From contig NZ_LR134355.1 in assembly GCF_900637205.1 (NCBI RefSeq), positions 2,356,001 through 2,420,000 of the forward strand: DNA of 64,000 bases. The letters are read 5' to 3'. The notes beneath the pieces are model-generated. The model did not search any database. It was not told the DNA's origin and was given only the letters and a program-made list of their open reading frames with translations. This document shows, in pieces, positions 40,032-53,465 of this stretch (its first letter is position 1; each line of letters begins with the position of its first letter). The position numbers were made by a program, and so were the translations under genes. The stretch comes from Mycolicibacterium chitae. GTDB taxonomy: Bacteria > Actinomycetota > Actinomycetes > Mycobacteriales > Mycobacteriaceae.

Positions 40032-41126
40032 ATGGCGAAGTCGATCTCAAGAACGTCGATCTCGAGAATGTCGATCTCGAAAATCACAACGAGCTTTGCG
40101 GCGGCAGCGGCCATGGTCGCCATGAGCGCCTGCGGATCGGGGACGCAATCCGAACCCGAAGCCACCGACACCCCGGGCGCGACCGCGGCCGAGGACCAGA
40201 AGATCCTGGTCTACTCCGGGCGCAGCGAGGACCTGGTGGCGCCGCTGTTCGAGCAGTTCACCAGCGACACCGGCGTGGAGGTCGAGGTGCGCTACGCCGG
40301 CTCGGGTGAGCTGGCCGCGCAGCTGCTCACCGAGGGCGATCAATCCCCGGCCGACGTGTTCTTCTCGCAGGACGCCGGCGCGCTGGGCGCGGTGTCGAAC
40401 GCGGGGCTGTTCGCCCCGATCGAGGCCGACACCCTGGCCGCGGTGCCCGAACAATATTCGGCGGCCGACGGCACCTGGGTGGGCGTCTCGGGCCGGGCCC
40501 GCGTCATCGTCTACAACCCCGAGTTGGCGCCGAACCCGCCGGACACCATCGACGGTCTGCTGGCCCCGGAGTGGAAGGGGCAGATCGGTTTTGCCCCCAG
40601 CAACGCGTCGTGGCAGTCGTTCGTGACCGCCCTGCGGGTGCTGCGCGGCGACGACGGCGCCGAGGAGTGGCTGCGCGCGTTCAAGGCCCAGGACCCCAAG
40701 CCCTATGAGGGCAACGGCGCGGTCCGGGACGCGGTGGACTCCGGTCAGGTCGCGCTCGGCCTGGTCAACCACTACTACCTGTACGAGCTGATCGACAGCA
40801 AGGGGGCCGACAACGTCGTCGCGCAGAACAAGTTCATGGCCCCCGGCGATCCGGGCGGCCTGGTGAACGTGGCCGGCGTCGGCGTGCTGAAGTCGGCGCC
40901 CAACCCGGCGGCCGCCCAGGAGTTCGCGGCCTATCTGGTCGGCGAGTCCGCGCAGCAGTTCTTCGCCACCGAGACCGCCGAGTATCCGCTGATCGAGGGC
41001 GTGCAGCCCGACGGTGACATGCCGCCGCTGGCCGACCTGAACCCGCCGGCGGTGGACCTCTCGTCGCTCGATGACCTCGAAGCCACTCAGCAGCTGCTGG
41101 TGGAGACCGGTCTGCTGACAAACTGA
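40032..41126 (+). CDS. Ferric-iron ABC transporter, substrate-binding lipoprotein (FbpA/FutA type)
   Basis: A 364-residue extracytoplasmic Fe3+-binding protein. An N-terminal signal ends in a lipobox-like AMSAC (Cys34), so it is probably lipid-anchored. The mature part opens with ILVYSGRSEDLVAPLFEQFTSDTG as in FbpA/AfuA, and the adjacent Tyr248-Tyr249 (VNHYYLYEL) are the ferric ligands of this family. The first 17 residues are odd: SISRT-SISRM-SISKI, encoded by a 15-bp triple repeat. The start is ATG 40032 with a poor ribosome site; ATG 40068 (MSISKI) would also leave a usable signal. Confidence 0.92.
   Translation: MAKSISRTSISRMSISKITTSFAAAAAMVAMSACGSGTQSEPEATDTPGATAAEDQKILVYSGRSEDLVAPLFEQFTSDTGVEVEVRYAGSGELAAQLLTEGDQSPADVFFSQDAGALGAVSNAGLFAPIEADTLAAVPEQYSAADGTWVGVSGRARVIVYNPELAPNPPDTIDGLLAPEWKGQIGFAPSNASWQSFVTALRVLRGDDGAEEWLRAFKAQDPKPYEGNGAVRDAVDSGQVALGLVNHYYLYELIDSKGADNVVAQNKFMAPGDPGGLVNVAGVGVLKSAPNPAAAQEFAAYLVGESAQQFFATETAEYPLIEGVQPDGDMPPLADLNPPAVDLSSLDDLEATQQLLVETGLLTN
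40041..40085 (+). repeat. 15-bp triple repeat in the signal peptide of the iron-binding protein
   Basis: Three near-identical 15-bp units starting GTCGATCTC, ending AAGAAC, GAGAAT and GAAAAT. They encode the SISRT/SISRM/SISKI run in the N-region of the lipoprotein signal. Slippage here would change only the length of the N-region. Confidence 0.8.
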
Positions 41127-41131
41127 CAGCG

Positions 41132-42677
41132 TTGCGCAGCGACCCGGCGGGCGCCGGGTCGAGGACCAGGCCGCCGGCGGCGTTGCTGCTGGCCGCGACC
41201 GCGGTGGTGGCGGGCACCTTCATCCCGCTGATCTATCTGGGGGAGCGCGCCCTGGATCGCGGTCTGGCCTTCGTGGTCGACGAGCTGTTCCAGCAGCGCA
41301 CCGCCGAACTGGTGGCCCGCTCGCTGCTGCTGGTGGTGCTGGTCACCGCGGCCTGCGTGGTGCTCGGGGTGGGGCTGGCCGTGCTGGTCTCGCGCACCGA
41401 CGTGCGCGGGCGCCGGGTGCTGGCCGTGGTCCTCACGCTGCCGCTGGCCATGCCGAGTTATCTGCTGGCGTTCCTGTGGGTTTCGCTGTTCCCGACGATC
41501 GGCGGGCTGTGGGGCTCGGCGCTGGTGCTGACCTTGGTCAGCTATCCGCTGGTGTTCCTGACCACCCTGGCGGCGCTGGCGCGGGTGGACCCCGCCCAAG
41601 AGGAGGTGGCGCGCTCGCTGGGCCACCACGGCCTGGCCGTGCTGTTCGGAGTCACGCTGCGGCAGGCGCGCCCGGCCATCTCCGCGGGCGCGTTGTTGGT
41701 GGCGCTGTACGTGCTCAGCGACTTCGGCGCGGTCGCGGCCATGCGCTACGAGGCGTTCACCTGGGTGATCTACGGCGCCTACCGCTCGGGGTTCAACCCG
41801 GCCCGGGCCGCGGTGCTCTCGCTGCTGCTGCTGGTGTTCGCGCTGGCGCTGGTGATCGCCGAACGCTGGGCCCGCGGGCACGCCGGCGCGCGGGTGGGGT
41901 CGGGGCTCTCGCGTCCGGCCCCGGTGCTGCGGCTGGGCCGCTGGCAGGGCCTGGCCATGGCCCCCGCGCTCGCGGTAGTCGTTGCGGCGCTGGTGATTCC
42001 GCTCTATGCGCTGTCGCGGTGGCTGACCGCCGGCGGGGTGCGCTGGGACGGCCGGGTGTGGTGGGACGCGCTGGGCGCCACGGTGTGGCTGTCGCTGGTC
42101 GCCGCGGTGGTCACCACCGTGGCCGCCCTACCGCTGGGGGTGCTGGCGGCCCGCTACCGCACGCCGGCGGCCCGCCTGTTGGAGAGCGCGAGCTACATCG
42201 CGCACGGCCTGCCGGGCATCGTCATCGCGATTGCGATGGTGTCGGTGGGCGTGCTGCTGCTGCGCCCGATCTATCAGCAGGAACCGCTGCTGATCCTGGC
42301 CTACGCGGTGCTGTTCATCCCGCTGGCGGTGGGTTCGGTGCGCTCGGCGGTCGAGTCGACGCCGCTGCGCACCGAGGAGGTGGCCCGCGCGTTGGGCCGC
42401 TCGCCGCTGCGCGCTTTCGCCACCGTGACCGCCCACGGTGCGGCCCCGGGCATTGCCGCCGGCGCCGCGCTGGTCCTGCTGAACTGCATGAAAGAGTTGC
42501 CCGTGACGTTGTTGCTGCACCCGACGGGGACCCAGACCCTGGCCACCCGACTGTGGGGACACAGCTTTGTCAGCGACTACGCAGGGGCCGCGCCCTACGC
42601 GGTGGGGCTGTTGGTGTTCGCCGCGATCCCGACGGCGCTGCTCGGTGTGTGGACCACCCGCCCGGCCGAGGTCGGAC

Positions 42678-42685
<8 letters not shown>
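41132..42685 (+). CDS. Ferric-iron ABC transporter, double permease (FbpB type)
   Basis: A 517-residue inner-membrane permease made of two BPD_transp_1 halves, about 12 helices in all. Each half has an EAA-type loop: EEVARSLGHHGLAVLFGVTLRQARPAISAG in the first, EEVARALGRSPLRAFATVTAHGAAPGIAAG in the second. The fused permease is typical of Fbp/Sfu ferric systems. The TTG at 41132 lies 5 nt after the binding-protein stop and no better start keeps the first helix. Its stop overlaps the ATPase gene by 8 nt. Confidence 0.92.
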
Positions 42686-46655
<3,970 letters not shown>

Positions 46656-46688
46656 TCACGCAACAGTCTTGATAGCAGATCGGCCCGG

Positions 46689-47639
46689 TCAGCCGGTGAG
46701 CAGGCGCCGCAACTCGGTCAACCAGGGCACCGCGACGGCGAGGGTGGGCACCACCAGGACCGCTGCGGCGCTCACGTAGGCGGCGGCCGCGAGCGCGGCG
46801 CTGTTGGGTTGGCCGGCCAGGCGGCGCACCCGCAGCAGCGTGGTGGGGCCGCCGGCGGACAGCGCGCCGGCCGGGGTGTGCCCGCCGGCGCAGGCCACCA
46901 GGGCGCGGCCCAGGGGAGCGGGACCGGCGGCGCGCACGGCGGCGTCGTCGGCCAGCAATTCGATGAGCAGGCGCACCGCGTCCAGGGCGCTGCCGCTGCG
47001 GACGAACCGCGGGAAGGCGGCGTGCACCGCGGTGAACGCCTCGAGTACCAGGTCGTGGCGCGCGCGCAGGTGGGCCTGTTCGTGGGCGAGGATCGCGGTG
47101 ACCTCGGGATCGGCCAGGTGGGTCAGCGTGCCCTCGGAGAGCACCACGCGGCTGCGCACCCCCGGCAGGCAGTAGGCCAGCGGCTGATCGACGTCGAGGA
47201 TGCGCAACTCACCGGTGCGGGCGCGGACGCGAGCCGCGCGCGATTCATGGTTCACGCCAAGCAGATCCACCAGCATCCGGTGGTGCGCGCGGCGGCGCCG
47301 GGTGGCGATCGCCACGCCGACGATCGAGACGATCAGGCGCGCGCCCACCAGCAAGGTCACCGCGAACGCGGTCATGTAGAGGAGCCAGAGCGGCCAGCCG
47401 AGCCGCTCGATCTCCGCGCCGATCGAACGCACGGGGCGACCGTCAGGTCCGACGTGCAACAGGCGGCTGGCGATGGCGATGCCGGCGCTGAATGTGGACA
47501 GGACGGCGGCGATCGCGATGGCCTGCCAGAGCACCACCGCGGCCCGCGGCGCCCGCTGCGGCCACTGCGCCCGTGCCAGCACGGCCGGCACGGGACCGAC
47601 CAGCAGCACAGCAAGAAGGGCGAAGGCCAGCGCGGACAC
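46689..47639 (-). CDS. BlaR1/MecR1-type M56 membrane metalloprotease (Rv1845c homologue)
   Basis: A 316-residue integral membrane protease with about four hydrophobic segments. The zinc motif is HEQAH (in ILAHEQAHLRARHD), and the third ligand is likely the Glu of LLIELLADDAAV. It lacks the extracellular penicillin-binding domain of staphylococcal BlaR1, so the signal it senses is not a directly bound beta-lactam. By analogy it cleaves BlaI to release repression; targets in mycobacteria include beta-lactamase and ATP-synthase genes. The start is GTG 47639. It lies 14 nt after blaI, in one operon. Confidence 0.9.
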   Translation of the reverse strand: MSALAFALLAVLLVGPVPAVLARAQWPQRAPRAAVVLWQAIAIAAVLSTFSAGIAIASRLLHVGPDGRPVRSIGAEIERLGWPLWLLYMTAFAVTLLVGARLIVSIVGVAIATRRRRAHHRMLVDLLGVNHESRAARVRARTGELRILDVDQPLAYCLPGVRSRVVLSEGTLTHLADPEVTAILAHEQAHLRARHDLVLEAFTAVHAAFPRFVRSGSALDAVRLLIELLADDAAVRAAGPAPLGRALVACAGGHTPAGALSAGGPTTLLRVRRLAGQPNSAALAAAAYVSAAAVLVVPTLAVAVPWLTELRRLLTG

Positions 47640-47653
47640 GCTGACAGTGTCTC

Positions 47654-48070
47654 TTAGTCGGCGGCGGTTTCGCCAGCAGGCCCTGTCAGGCCATGTTTCG
47701 CTTCCAGTTCGGCCAGCGCGCGGCGCAGCGCGTCGGCTTCCTCGGAGCCCACCCGTTCGACGAAGTGCACCAGCGCGGCGCGGCGGCTGCCGCTGTCGGA
47801 GGCCTGGTCCAACGCGTCGACCATCAGCCGGGCCACCAGTTCGTCGCGCCCGTGCGCGGGGGCATAGCGGTGGGCGCGGTCGTCGCGGTGCTGCACCACG
47901 AGGTGCTTCTTGGCGAGCCGCTGCAACACCGTCATCACGGTGGTGTAGGCCAGATCCCGGTGCTCACACAGGGCCTCGTGCACCTGTCGCACCGTCTGGG
48001 GCTCAGGCGCGGACCACAGACGGTCCATGACCGCCTGCTCCAGTTCTCCTAAACGCGCCGTCTTTGCCAT
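47654..48070 (-). CDS. blaI: BlaI/MecI-family repressor (Rv1846c homologue)
   Basis: A 138-residue winged-helix repressor of the BlaI/MecI family. The DNA-binding half (about 1-75) has LGELEQAVMDRLWSAPEPQTVRQVHEAL and LAYTTVMTVLQRLAKKHLVVQHRDDRAHRYAPAHG, and the C-terminal helices form the dimer. It controls beta-lactamase and, in M. tuberculosis, its own operon. The start is ATG 48070; the 37 upstream codons are not used. ATTACTAC at 48113-48120 resembles one half of a BlaI operator, but no clear second half is seen. Confidence 0.93.
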   Translation of the reverse strand: MAKTARLGELEQAVMDRLWSAPEPQTVRQVHEALCEHRDLAYTTVMTVLQRLAKKHLVVQHRDDRAHRYAPAHGRDELVARLMVDALDQASDSGSRRAALVHFVERVGSEEADALRRALAELEAKHGLTGPAGETAAD

Positions 48071-48284
48071 GATCCGTTCATCTCCATCAGGGATGTGGCA
48101 AGCGTACCTGCCATTACTACCCAGCGTCGTATGTCCGTCGCCCTGGACGGCGACCGCCGTGCCGGTCCGGCCATTCCTCATCCTCGGATACCGCCTAGTA
48201 CAGGCAATATTGTCGCCCCTTCCGGTGATCGGGCCCTGATGTGAGAGCGGTCACAGGGTGCCTACCGCGGGCCAGACATGCTTT

Positions 48285-48303
48285 TATGGTTAGGCTTACC
48301 TAA
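48285..48303 (+). promoter_or_regulatory. IdeR (iron box) operator over the promoter of the FhuF-like gene
   Basis: TATGGTTAGGCTTACCTAA matches the 19-bp IdeR consensus TTAGGTTAGGCTAACCTAA at 16 positions. It overlaps likely -10 sequences (TATGGT at 48285, TAGGCT at 48291), so Fe-IdeR binding would block RNA polymerase and the gene would be on under iron limitation. It lies 18 nt before the GTG of the FhuF-like gene. The same gap also holds the blaI promoter on the other side. Confidence 0.88.
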
Positions 48304-48321
48304 TCACATGAAGGAGGTGCT

Positions 48322-49143
48322 GTGACTGCTGTAGTCGACGATCCGTTGATCGCGGGGATGGCGATACGACGTGTACTGCCGCTCCATGAGTCCAGCCGCC
48401 GGCTCCGGAACCTGTATCCGGAATGCCCGCGCGTGTACGGCGTCGCCGTGATGGGCGATGTGTCCAAGCGACGGTGGTGGCCGCTGGCGTCGGCCCTGAG
48501 CGGTGAGCGGCTCGATCTGATGTTCCACGCCGCTGCCATGGAGATGGACAGCCGCACGACCGCCGCCCAGCAGTTGGCCGCCACGCTGGCCCACGCGGTG
48601 ATCGGCCGGGTGGTCGCGCTCGTGGTGCTGGAAGGCCGCGCCTGGGACACCGGCCTGGAGAACCTCTGGGTCCACGTCGATTCCGAGGGTGCCATCGACT
48701 GGCTCGGCGTGGTGGATCCGACGCTGCGGGTGTTGCCCGACGATCCCTGCGCGTCGACGTCCCACTCGGTCGAAGGGGTGGTGGAACTGCCCAGCGAGGC
48801 GGCGCTGGCCACCTGGATCGCTCATCGCTGCCACCGGACGCTGGCGCCGCTGTTCGCGCGGTTGCACGAGGTCAGCGGCGGTGCGGTGAGTATCGCGTCG
48901 ATGTGGCACACCGTCGGGACCGCGATCGTGGTCGCCGCGACCCAGGTGCCGCATCTGGCGGGCTCGAGCGAGGTCATCGGAATGCGCCGTGGCCAAGCGG
49001 TTCTCGACGCGCTGGTGGGATTCGGGCTGCCGGTGCGCGGCCGTTCGACCCTGGGCGGGGTGCCCGCGGCCCAGTCCCGGCAGAATCTTCGCGCCATTCG
49101 CGGGGAAGGTCTTGCCAAATTAGGACAGCCTTGCCTATCCTGA
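48322..49143 (+). CDS. Iron-regulated protein, tentatively FhuF-like ferric reductase
   Basis: A 273-residue soluble protein without signal or membrane segment, preceded by AAGGAGG (48311-48317) and an IdeR box. The overall pattern, with SIASMWHTVGTAIVVAATQVP in the C-terminal half, recalls siderophore-iron reductases of the FhuF group. The C-terminal cysteine cluster (CC...CxxC) that binds 2Fe-2S in true FhuF is absent; only Cys35, Cys143, Cys170 and a penultimate Cys remain. It may instead be a carrier or siderophore-utilisation protein. Function is inferred mostly from iron control. Confidence 0.65.
   Translation: MTAVVDDPLIAGMAIRRVLPLHESSRRLRNLYPECPRVYGVAVMGDVSKRRWWPLASALSGERLDLMFHAAAMEMDSRTTAAQQLAATLAHAVIGRVVALVVLEGRAWDTGLENLWVHVDSEGAIDWLGVVDPTLRVLPDDPCASTSHSVEGVVELPSEAALATWIAHRCHRTLAPLFARLHEVSGGAVSIASMWHTVGTAIVVAATQVPHLAGSSEVIGMRRGQAVLDALVGFGLPVRGRSTLGGVPAAQSRQNLRAIRGEGLAKLGQPCLS
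49120..49138 (+). promoter_or_regulatory. Second IdeR-like box, at the promoter of the mrsI candidate
   Basis: TTAGGACAGCCTTGCCTAT keeps both outer half-sites (TTAGG and CCTA) and matches 13 of 19 consensus positions. Its right half overlaps TATCCT (49136-49141), a good -10 box. It lies inside the last codons of the FhuF-like gene. Confidence 0.7.
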
Positions 49144-49147
49144 TGAG

Positions 49148-49246
49148 CATGAGCTACCGGACCGCGCCGGAGTCCTGAGGGCTGCAGAGACCCCCGGTCC
49201 ATCGAAGGCGAGCCCCGTGCCACATTGGCACGGGGCTCGCCGCTTT
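49148..49246 (+). ncRNA. mrsI: Candidate iron-responsive small RNA MrsI (ncRv11846 homologue)
   Basis: Predicted transcript of about 99 nt, starting about 7 nt after TATCCT and ending at a strong terminator. The place (between blaI and the Rv1847 thioesterase), the IdeR-like box and the length all fit MrsI, the mycobacterial sRNA induced by iron limitation that represses iron-storage and non-essential iron-protein mRNAs such as bfrA. A leaderless 9-codon frame (MSYRTAPES, ATG at 49149) also starts at the predicted transcription start. I recognise it from context, not from a sequence alignment. Confidence 0.72.
49207..49241 (+). terminator. Strong hairpin terminator (mrsI end)
   Basis: A perfect 15-bp stem GGCGAGCCCCGTGCC with loop ACATT and the exact inverted arm, followed by GCTTTCTC. 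It is the strongest hairpin seen in the window and separates the iron-regulated unit from the thioesterase-urease genes. Confidence 0.9.
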
Positions 49247-49274
49247 CTCGGGTGCGACGGTGTAGACAAGTACC

Positions 49275-49685
49275 GTGCAACAAACACCCGCGGGGTTCCC
49301 GGACGGATTCGGGTCGCCCTTCGACAACGAACTGGGCCTGGTCTTCACCGACGTCACGCCCGACGGCATCACCGCGCAACTCGAGGTCAAGCCGACCCTG
49401 CTGCAACCCATGGGCATCGTGCACGGCGGCGTGTACTGCGCGATCATCGAATCGGTCGCGAGCACGTCGGCGTTCGTGTGGCTGGCCGAGCACGGCGGCG
49501 GCAACGTCGTCGGCGTCAACAACAACACCGATTTCCTGCGCGCCATCTCGGCGGGCACGGTCTACGCCGAGTCCGAGCCGCTGCATCGCGGCCGGCGCCA
49601 GCAGCTGTGGGTCGTGACCATCCGCGACGAGAAGGATCGGGTGGTCGCGCGCGGTCAGGTGCGGCTGCAGAACCTCGACGCCTGA
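49275..49685 (+). CDS. PaaI-type hotdog thioesterase (Rv1847 homologue)
   Basis: A 136-residue acyl-CoA thioesterase of the hotdog fold. The signature [21 protein letters not shown] holds the HGG loop and catalytic Glu, with [31 protein letters not shown] as the rest of the fold. The likely activity is hydrolysis of aromatic or medium-chain acyl-CoA, as in the PaaI group; a proofreading role is also possible. The start is GTG 49275. It lies 76 nt before ureA but seems unrelated to urease. Confidence 0.9.
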   Translation: MQQTPAGFPDGFGSPFDNELGLVFTDVTPDGITAQLEVKPTLLQPMGIVHGGVYCAIIESVASTSAFVWLAEHGGGNVVGVNNNTDFLRAISAGTVYAESEPLHRGRRQQLWVVTIRDEKDRVVARGQVRLQNLDA

Positions 49686-49761
49686 GGGGAATTGCCTCAG
49701 GGGAATTGCCCGCGGGTGTGAGTGCTGCCGGATGGCCGCGGGCGTGGCAGGATCGCTGCCT

Positions 49762-50060
<299 letters not shown>

Positions 50061-50064
<4 letters not shown>

Positions 50065-50387
50065 ACCCGTCCGTGCTGCCCGGGGAGATCCTGCTGGGAT
50101 CGGGCGCCATCGAGATCAACGCCGGCGCCGAACGCCTCGAACTCGAGATCGTCAACACCGGGGACCGGCCCGTGCAGGTGGGCAGCCATGTGCATCTGCC
50201 GCAGGCCAATTCGGCCCTCTCCTTCGACCGGGCCGCCGCCCGGGGCTACCGCTTCGATATCGCCGCGGGCACCGCGGTGCGGTTCGAACCCGGCGTGTCG
50301 CGCCGGGTTCGGCTGGTCCCGTTGCGCGGCACCCGCGAGGTGCACGGCCTGAGTCTCGACCCGCCGGGAAGGCTGAGCAACCCATGA
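50061..50387 (+). CDS. ureB: Urease subunit beta
   Basis: A 108-residue structural subunit. The motifs [63 protein letters not shown] and the C-terminal [14 protein letters not shown] fit UreB. The start GTG 50061 overlaps the ureA stop, and its own stop overlaps the ureC start (ATGA). Confidence 0.97.
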
Positions 50388-52117
50388 CCGAACTGACCCG
50401 GCAGCGCTACGCCGACCTGTTCGGCCCGACGGTCGGCGACCGCATCCGGCTGGCGGACACCGACCTGCTGATCGAGATCACCGAGGACCGCAGCGGCGGG
50501 CCGGGACACGCCGGTGACGAGGCCGTCTTCGGCGGCGGCAAGGTGCTGCGCGAGTCGATGGGCCAGGGCCGGGCCACCCGGGCCGACGGCGCCCCCGACA
50601 CCGTCATCACCGGTGCGGTGATCCTGGATCACTGGGGAATCATCAAGGCCGACATCGGGATCCGTGACGGTCGGATCGTGGCCATCGGCAAGGCCGGCAA
50701 CCCCGACATCATGTCCGGCGTGCATCCGGACCTGGTGGTGGGTCCGTCGACCGAGATCATCGCGGGCAACGGCCGCATCCTCACCGCCGGGGCCATCGAC
50801 TGCCACGTGCACCTGATCTGTCCGCAGATCATGGCCGAGGCGCTCGGTGGCGGCATCACCACGCTCATCGGCGGCGGCACCGGCCCCGCGGAGGGCAGCA
50901 AGGCCACCACCGTCACCCCGGGCGCCTGGCACCTGGCCCGCATGCTCGAGTCCCTGGACTCCTGGCCGATGAACATCGTGCTGCTGGGCAAGGGCAATAC
51001 CGTCAGCGCCGAGGCCATGTGGGAGCAGTTGCGCGCCGGCGCCGCGGGATTCAAGCTGCACGAGGACTGGGGGACCACTCCGGCGGCCATCGACGCGTGC
51101 CTGACCGTGTGCGATGCGGCCGGGGTGCAGGCCGCGATCCACACCGACACCCTCAACGAGATGGGCTTCGTCGAGGACACCCTCGCCGCCATCGGCGGGC
51201 GGTCCATTCACGCCTACCACACCGAGGGCGCCGGCGGCGGGCACGCGCCGGACATCATCACCGTGGCCGCCGAACCCTACGTGCTGCCCAGTTCGACCAA
51301 CCCGACCCGCCCGCACACCGTCAACACCCTCGACGAGCACCTGGACATGCTGATGGTCTGCCATCACCTCAAGCCCAGCGTCGCCGAGGATCTGGCGTTC
51401 GCGGAGAGCCGGATCCGGCCGTCGACCATCGCCGCCGAGGACCTGCTGCACGACCTGGGCGCGATCTCGATGATCGGCAGTGACGCACAGGCCATGGGCC
51501 GCATCGGCGAGGTGGTGCTGCGCACCTGGCAGACCGCCCACGTCATGAAGCGCCGCCGCGGCGCGCTGCCCGGCGATCCGGCCGGTCCCCCGGGCAACGA
51601 CAACCTGCGGGCCCGCCGCTACGTGGCCAAGTACACGATTTGCCCGGCCGTCGCGCACGGCCTCGACGACGAGATCGGCTCGGTGGAGGTCGGCAAGCTC
51701 GCCGACCTGGTGCTCTGGGAGCCGGCCTTCTTCGGGGTGCGCCCGCACGCGGTGCTCAAGGGCGGCATGATCGCCTGGGCCGCGATGGGCGACGCCAACG
51801 CCTCGATCCCCACCCCGCAACCGGTGTTGCCGCGCCCGATGTTCGGCGCCGCGCCGGCGGCCGCGGCGGCCACCTCGCTGCATTTCGTCGCGCCGCAGGC
51901 CCTCGAGGACGGCCTGGCCGACCGCCTCGACGTCCGGCGCCGACTGGCCGCGGTCAAGGACGTCCGCCGGGTCGGCAAGGCCGACCTGCCCAACAACGAC
52001 GCCATGCCGCGCATCGAGGTGGAGCCCGACACCTTCACCGTGCGCATCGACGGCGAGGTCTGGCAGGAACAGCCCGCCGCCGAATTGCCCATGGCACAAC
52101 GCTATTTCCTGTTCTGA
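50384..52117 (+). CDS. ureC: Urease subunit alpha (catalytic)
   Basis: A 577-residue catalytic subunit carrying the dinuclear nickel site. Visible ligands are HVHLICPQ (two His), the carbamylated Lys224 in [20 protein letters not shown] and [17 protein letters not shown] (His), and the Asp in [13 protein letters not shown]. The mobile-flap segment [30 protein letters not shown] carries the catalytic His (CHHLK). ATG 50384 overlaps the ureB stop by 4 nt. Confidence 0.98.
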   Translation: MTELTRQRYADLFGPTVGDRIRLADTDLLIEITEDRSGGPGHAGDEAVFGGGKVLRESMGQGRATRADGAPDTVITGAVILDHWGIIKADIGIRDGRIVAIGKAGNPDIMSGVHPDLVVGPSTEIIAGNGRILTAGAIDCHVHLICPQIMAEALGGGITTLIGGGTGPAEGSKATTVTPGAWHLARMLESLDSWPMNIVLLGKGNTVSAEAMWEQLRAGAAGFKLHEDWGTTPAAIDACLTVCDAAGVQAAIHTDTLNEMGFVEDTLAAIGGRSIHAYHTEGAGGGHAPDIITVAAEPYVLPSSTNPTRPHTVNTLDEHLDMLMVCHHLKPSVAEDLAFAESRIRPSTIAAEDLLHDLGAISMIGSDAQAMGRIGEVVLRTWQTAHVMKRRRGALPGDPAGPPGNDNLRARRYVAKYTICPAVAHGLDDEIGSVEVGKLADLVLWEPAFFGVRPHAVLKGGMIAWAAMGDANASIPTPQPVLPRPMFGAAPAAAAATSLHFVAPQALEDGLADRLDVRRRLAAVKDVRRVGKADLPNNDAMPRIEVEPDTFTVRIDGEVWQEQPAAELPMAQRYFLF

Positions 52118-52120
52118 CCC

Positions 52121-52756
52121 ATGGCTCAGCTGACCACCCTGCTCGCGCTGGCCGACTCCCGGCTGCCGACGGGAGGTCATGTGCACTCCGGTGGCATCGA
52201 GGAGGCGATCGCCGGCGGGCTGGTGTGCGATGCGGCCACGGTGGCGGCCTACCTGCGCCGGCGGATCCGCACCCACGGGCTGGTCACGGCCTCGCTGGCC
52301 GTCGCCACCCAGACCGGGGCCCTGGACCTCGAGCGGGCCGACGCCGAGACCGATGCCCGGACCCCGGCGCCGGCGGCCCGGGCGGCCTCGCGCAGCCAGG
52401 GCCGCGGCCTGCTGCGGCTGGCGCGGCGGGTCTGGCCGCAGCAGCCGTGGGCGGCACTGGGCCGCGAACCGCACCTGTCGGTGGTGGCCGGGATGGTCGG
52501 CCGGGCCACCGAGTTGCCGCCGGACCACACCGCGCTGGCGCTGGTGTACACCACCATGACCGGGTCGGCCACGGCCGCGCAGCGCCTGTTGGCGCTGGAC
52601 CCGGCCGACGTCGCGGCGCTGACCTTCGAGCTGGCCGGGCTGTGTGAGCAGACCGCGGCCGAGGCCGCAGCCGGGCCGGCCGAGCTGTCCGATCCGCTGC
52701 TCGACGCGCTGGCCCAACGCCACGCCCACCGCGACCGGCCGCTGTTCGCCTCCTGA
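52121..52756 (+). CDS. ureF: Urease accessory protein UreF
   Basis: A 211-residue chaperone that, with UreG and UreD, loads nickel into the apourease and gates GTP hydrolysis. All-helical; the N-terminal [29 protein letters not shown] is the UreF signature. The start is ATG 52121, 3 nt after ureC. It carries an internal Ala/Arg-rich stretch (about 70-105), as in other mycobacterial UreF proteins. No ureE nickel metallochaperone follows. Confidence 0.93.
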   Translation: MAQLTTLLALADSRLPTGGHVHSGGIEEAIAGGLVCDAATVAAYLRRRIRTHGLVTASLAVATQTGALDLERADAETDARTPAPAARAASRSQGRGLLRLARRVWPQQPWAALGREPHLSVVAGMVGRATELPPDHTALALVYTTMTGSATAAQRLLALDPADVAALTFELAGLCEQTAAEAAAGPAELSDPLLDALAQRHAHRDRPLFAS

Positions 52757-52781
52757 AACCCGCACCGCAGTAAGGAATCCC

Positions 52782-53465
52782 ATGCCCCCACATCTGCTCG
52801 ACGGTCAACCGCACGTCCACCGCGAGCGGCCCCGCCGCGTGCGCCGGCCCGGCGAACCGCTGCGCATCGGCGTCGGCGGACCGGTGGGCTCGGGCAAGAC
52901 CGCGCTGGTCGCCGCGCTGTGCCGGCAACTGCGCGACGAACTCTCGCTGGCCGTGCTGACCAACGACATCTACACCACCGAGGACGCCGACTTCCTGCGC
53001 CGGCACGCCGTGCTGCCCGACGACCGGATCGCCGCCGTGCAGACCGGCGGGTGCCCGCACACCGCCATCCGCGACGACATCACCGCCAATCTCGATGCGA
53101 TCGAAGACCTGATCGCCGCGCACGAGGACCTCGATCTGATCCTGGTCGAGTCCGGCGGCGACAACCTGACCGCGACCTTCTCCGCCGGGCTGGTGGACGT
53201 GCAGATCTTCGTCGTCGACGTAGCCGGCGGCGACAAGGTGCCGCGCAAGGGTGGACCCGGGGTGACCTTCTCGGATCTGTTGGTGGTCAACAAGACCGAC
53301 CTGGCCCCGCTGGTCGGCGCCGACCTCGACGTGATGCGCCGCGACGCCGCCGCCGTCCGCACGGGCCGGCCCACCGAGCTGATCAGCCTGACCGAGGACC
53401 CGTCGGCCGCGGCCGTGCTCGGCTGGGTTCGCACGCAGCTGAGCGCACCGGTGCCCACTGGATGA
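52782..53465 (+). CDS. ureG: Urease accessory GTPase UreG
   Basis: A 227-residue SIMIBI GTPase that couples GTP hydrolysis to nickel insertion. The P-loop is [17 protein letters not shown]; the metal-binding CPH motif is in [20 protein letters not shown] gives the base specificity, and [15 protein letters not shown] is conserved in UreG. The start is ATG 52782 with AAGGAA at 52772-52777. The N-terminal His/Arg-rich tail may also bind nickel. Its stop overlaps the ureD start. Confidence 0.97.
   Translation: MPPHLLDGQPHVHRERPRRVRRPGEPLRIGVGGPVGSGKTALVAALCRQLRDELSLAVLTNDIYTTEDADFLRRHAVLPDDRIAAVQTGGCPHTAIRDDITANLDAIEDLIAAHEDLDLILVESGGDNLTATFSAGLVDVQIFVVDVAGGDKVPRKGGPGVTFSDLLVVNKTDLAPLVGADLDVMRRDAAAVRTGRPTELISLTEDPSAAAVLGWVRTQLSAPVPTG

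Noticed and set aside
48113-48135. BlaI operator before blaI
   Set aside because: ATTACTAC matches one half-site only; the other half (around GTCGTATG) does not form a proper inverted repeat. Kept only as a remark.
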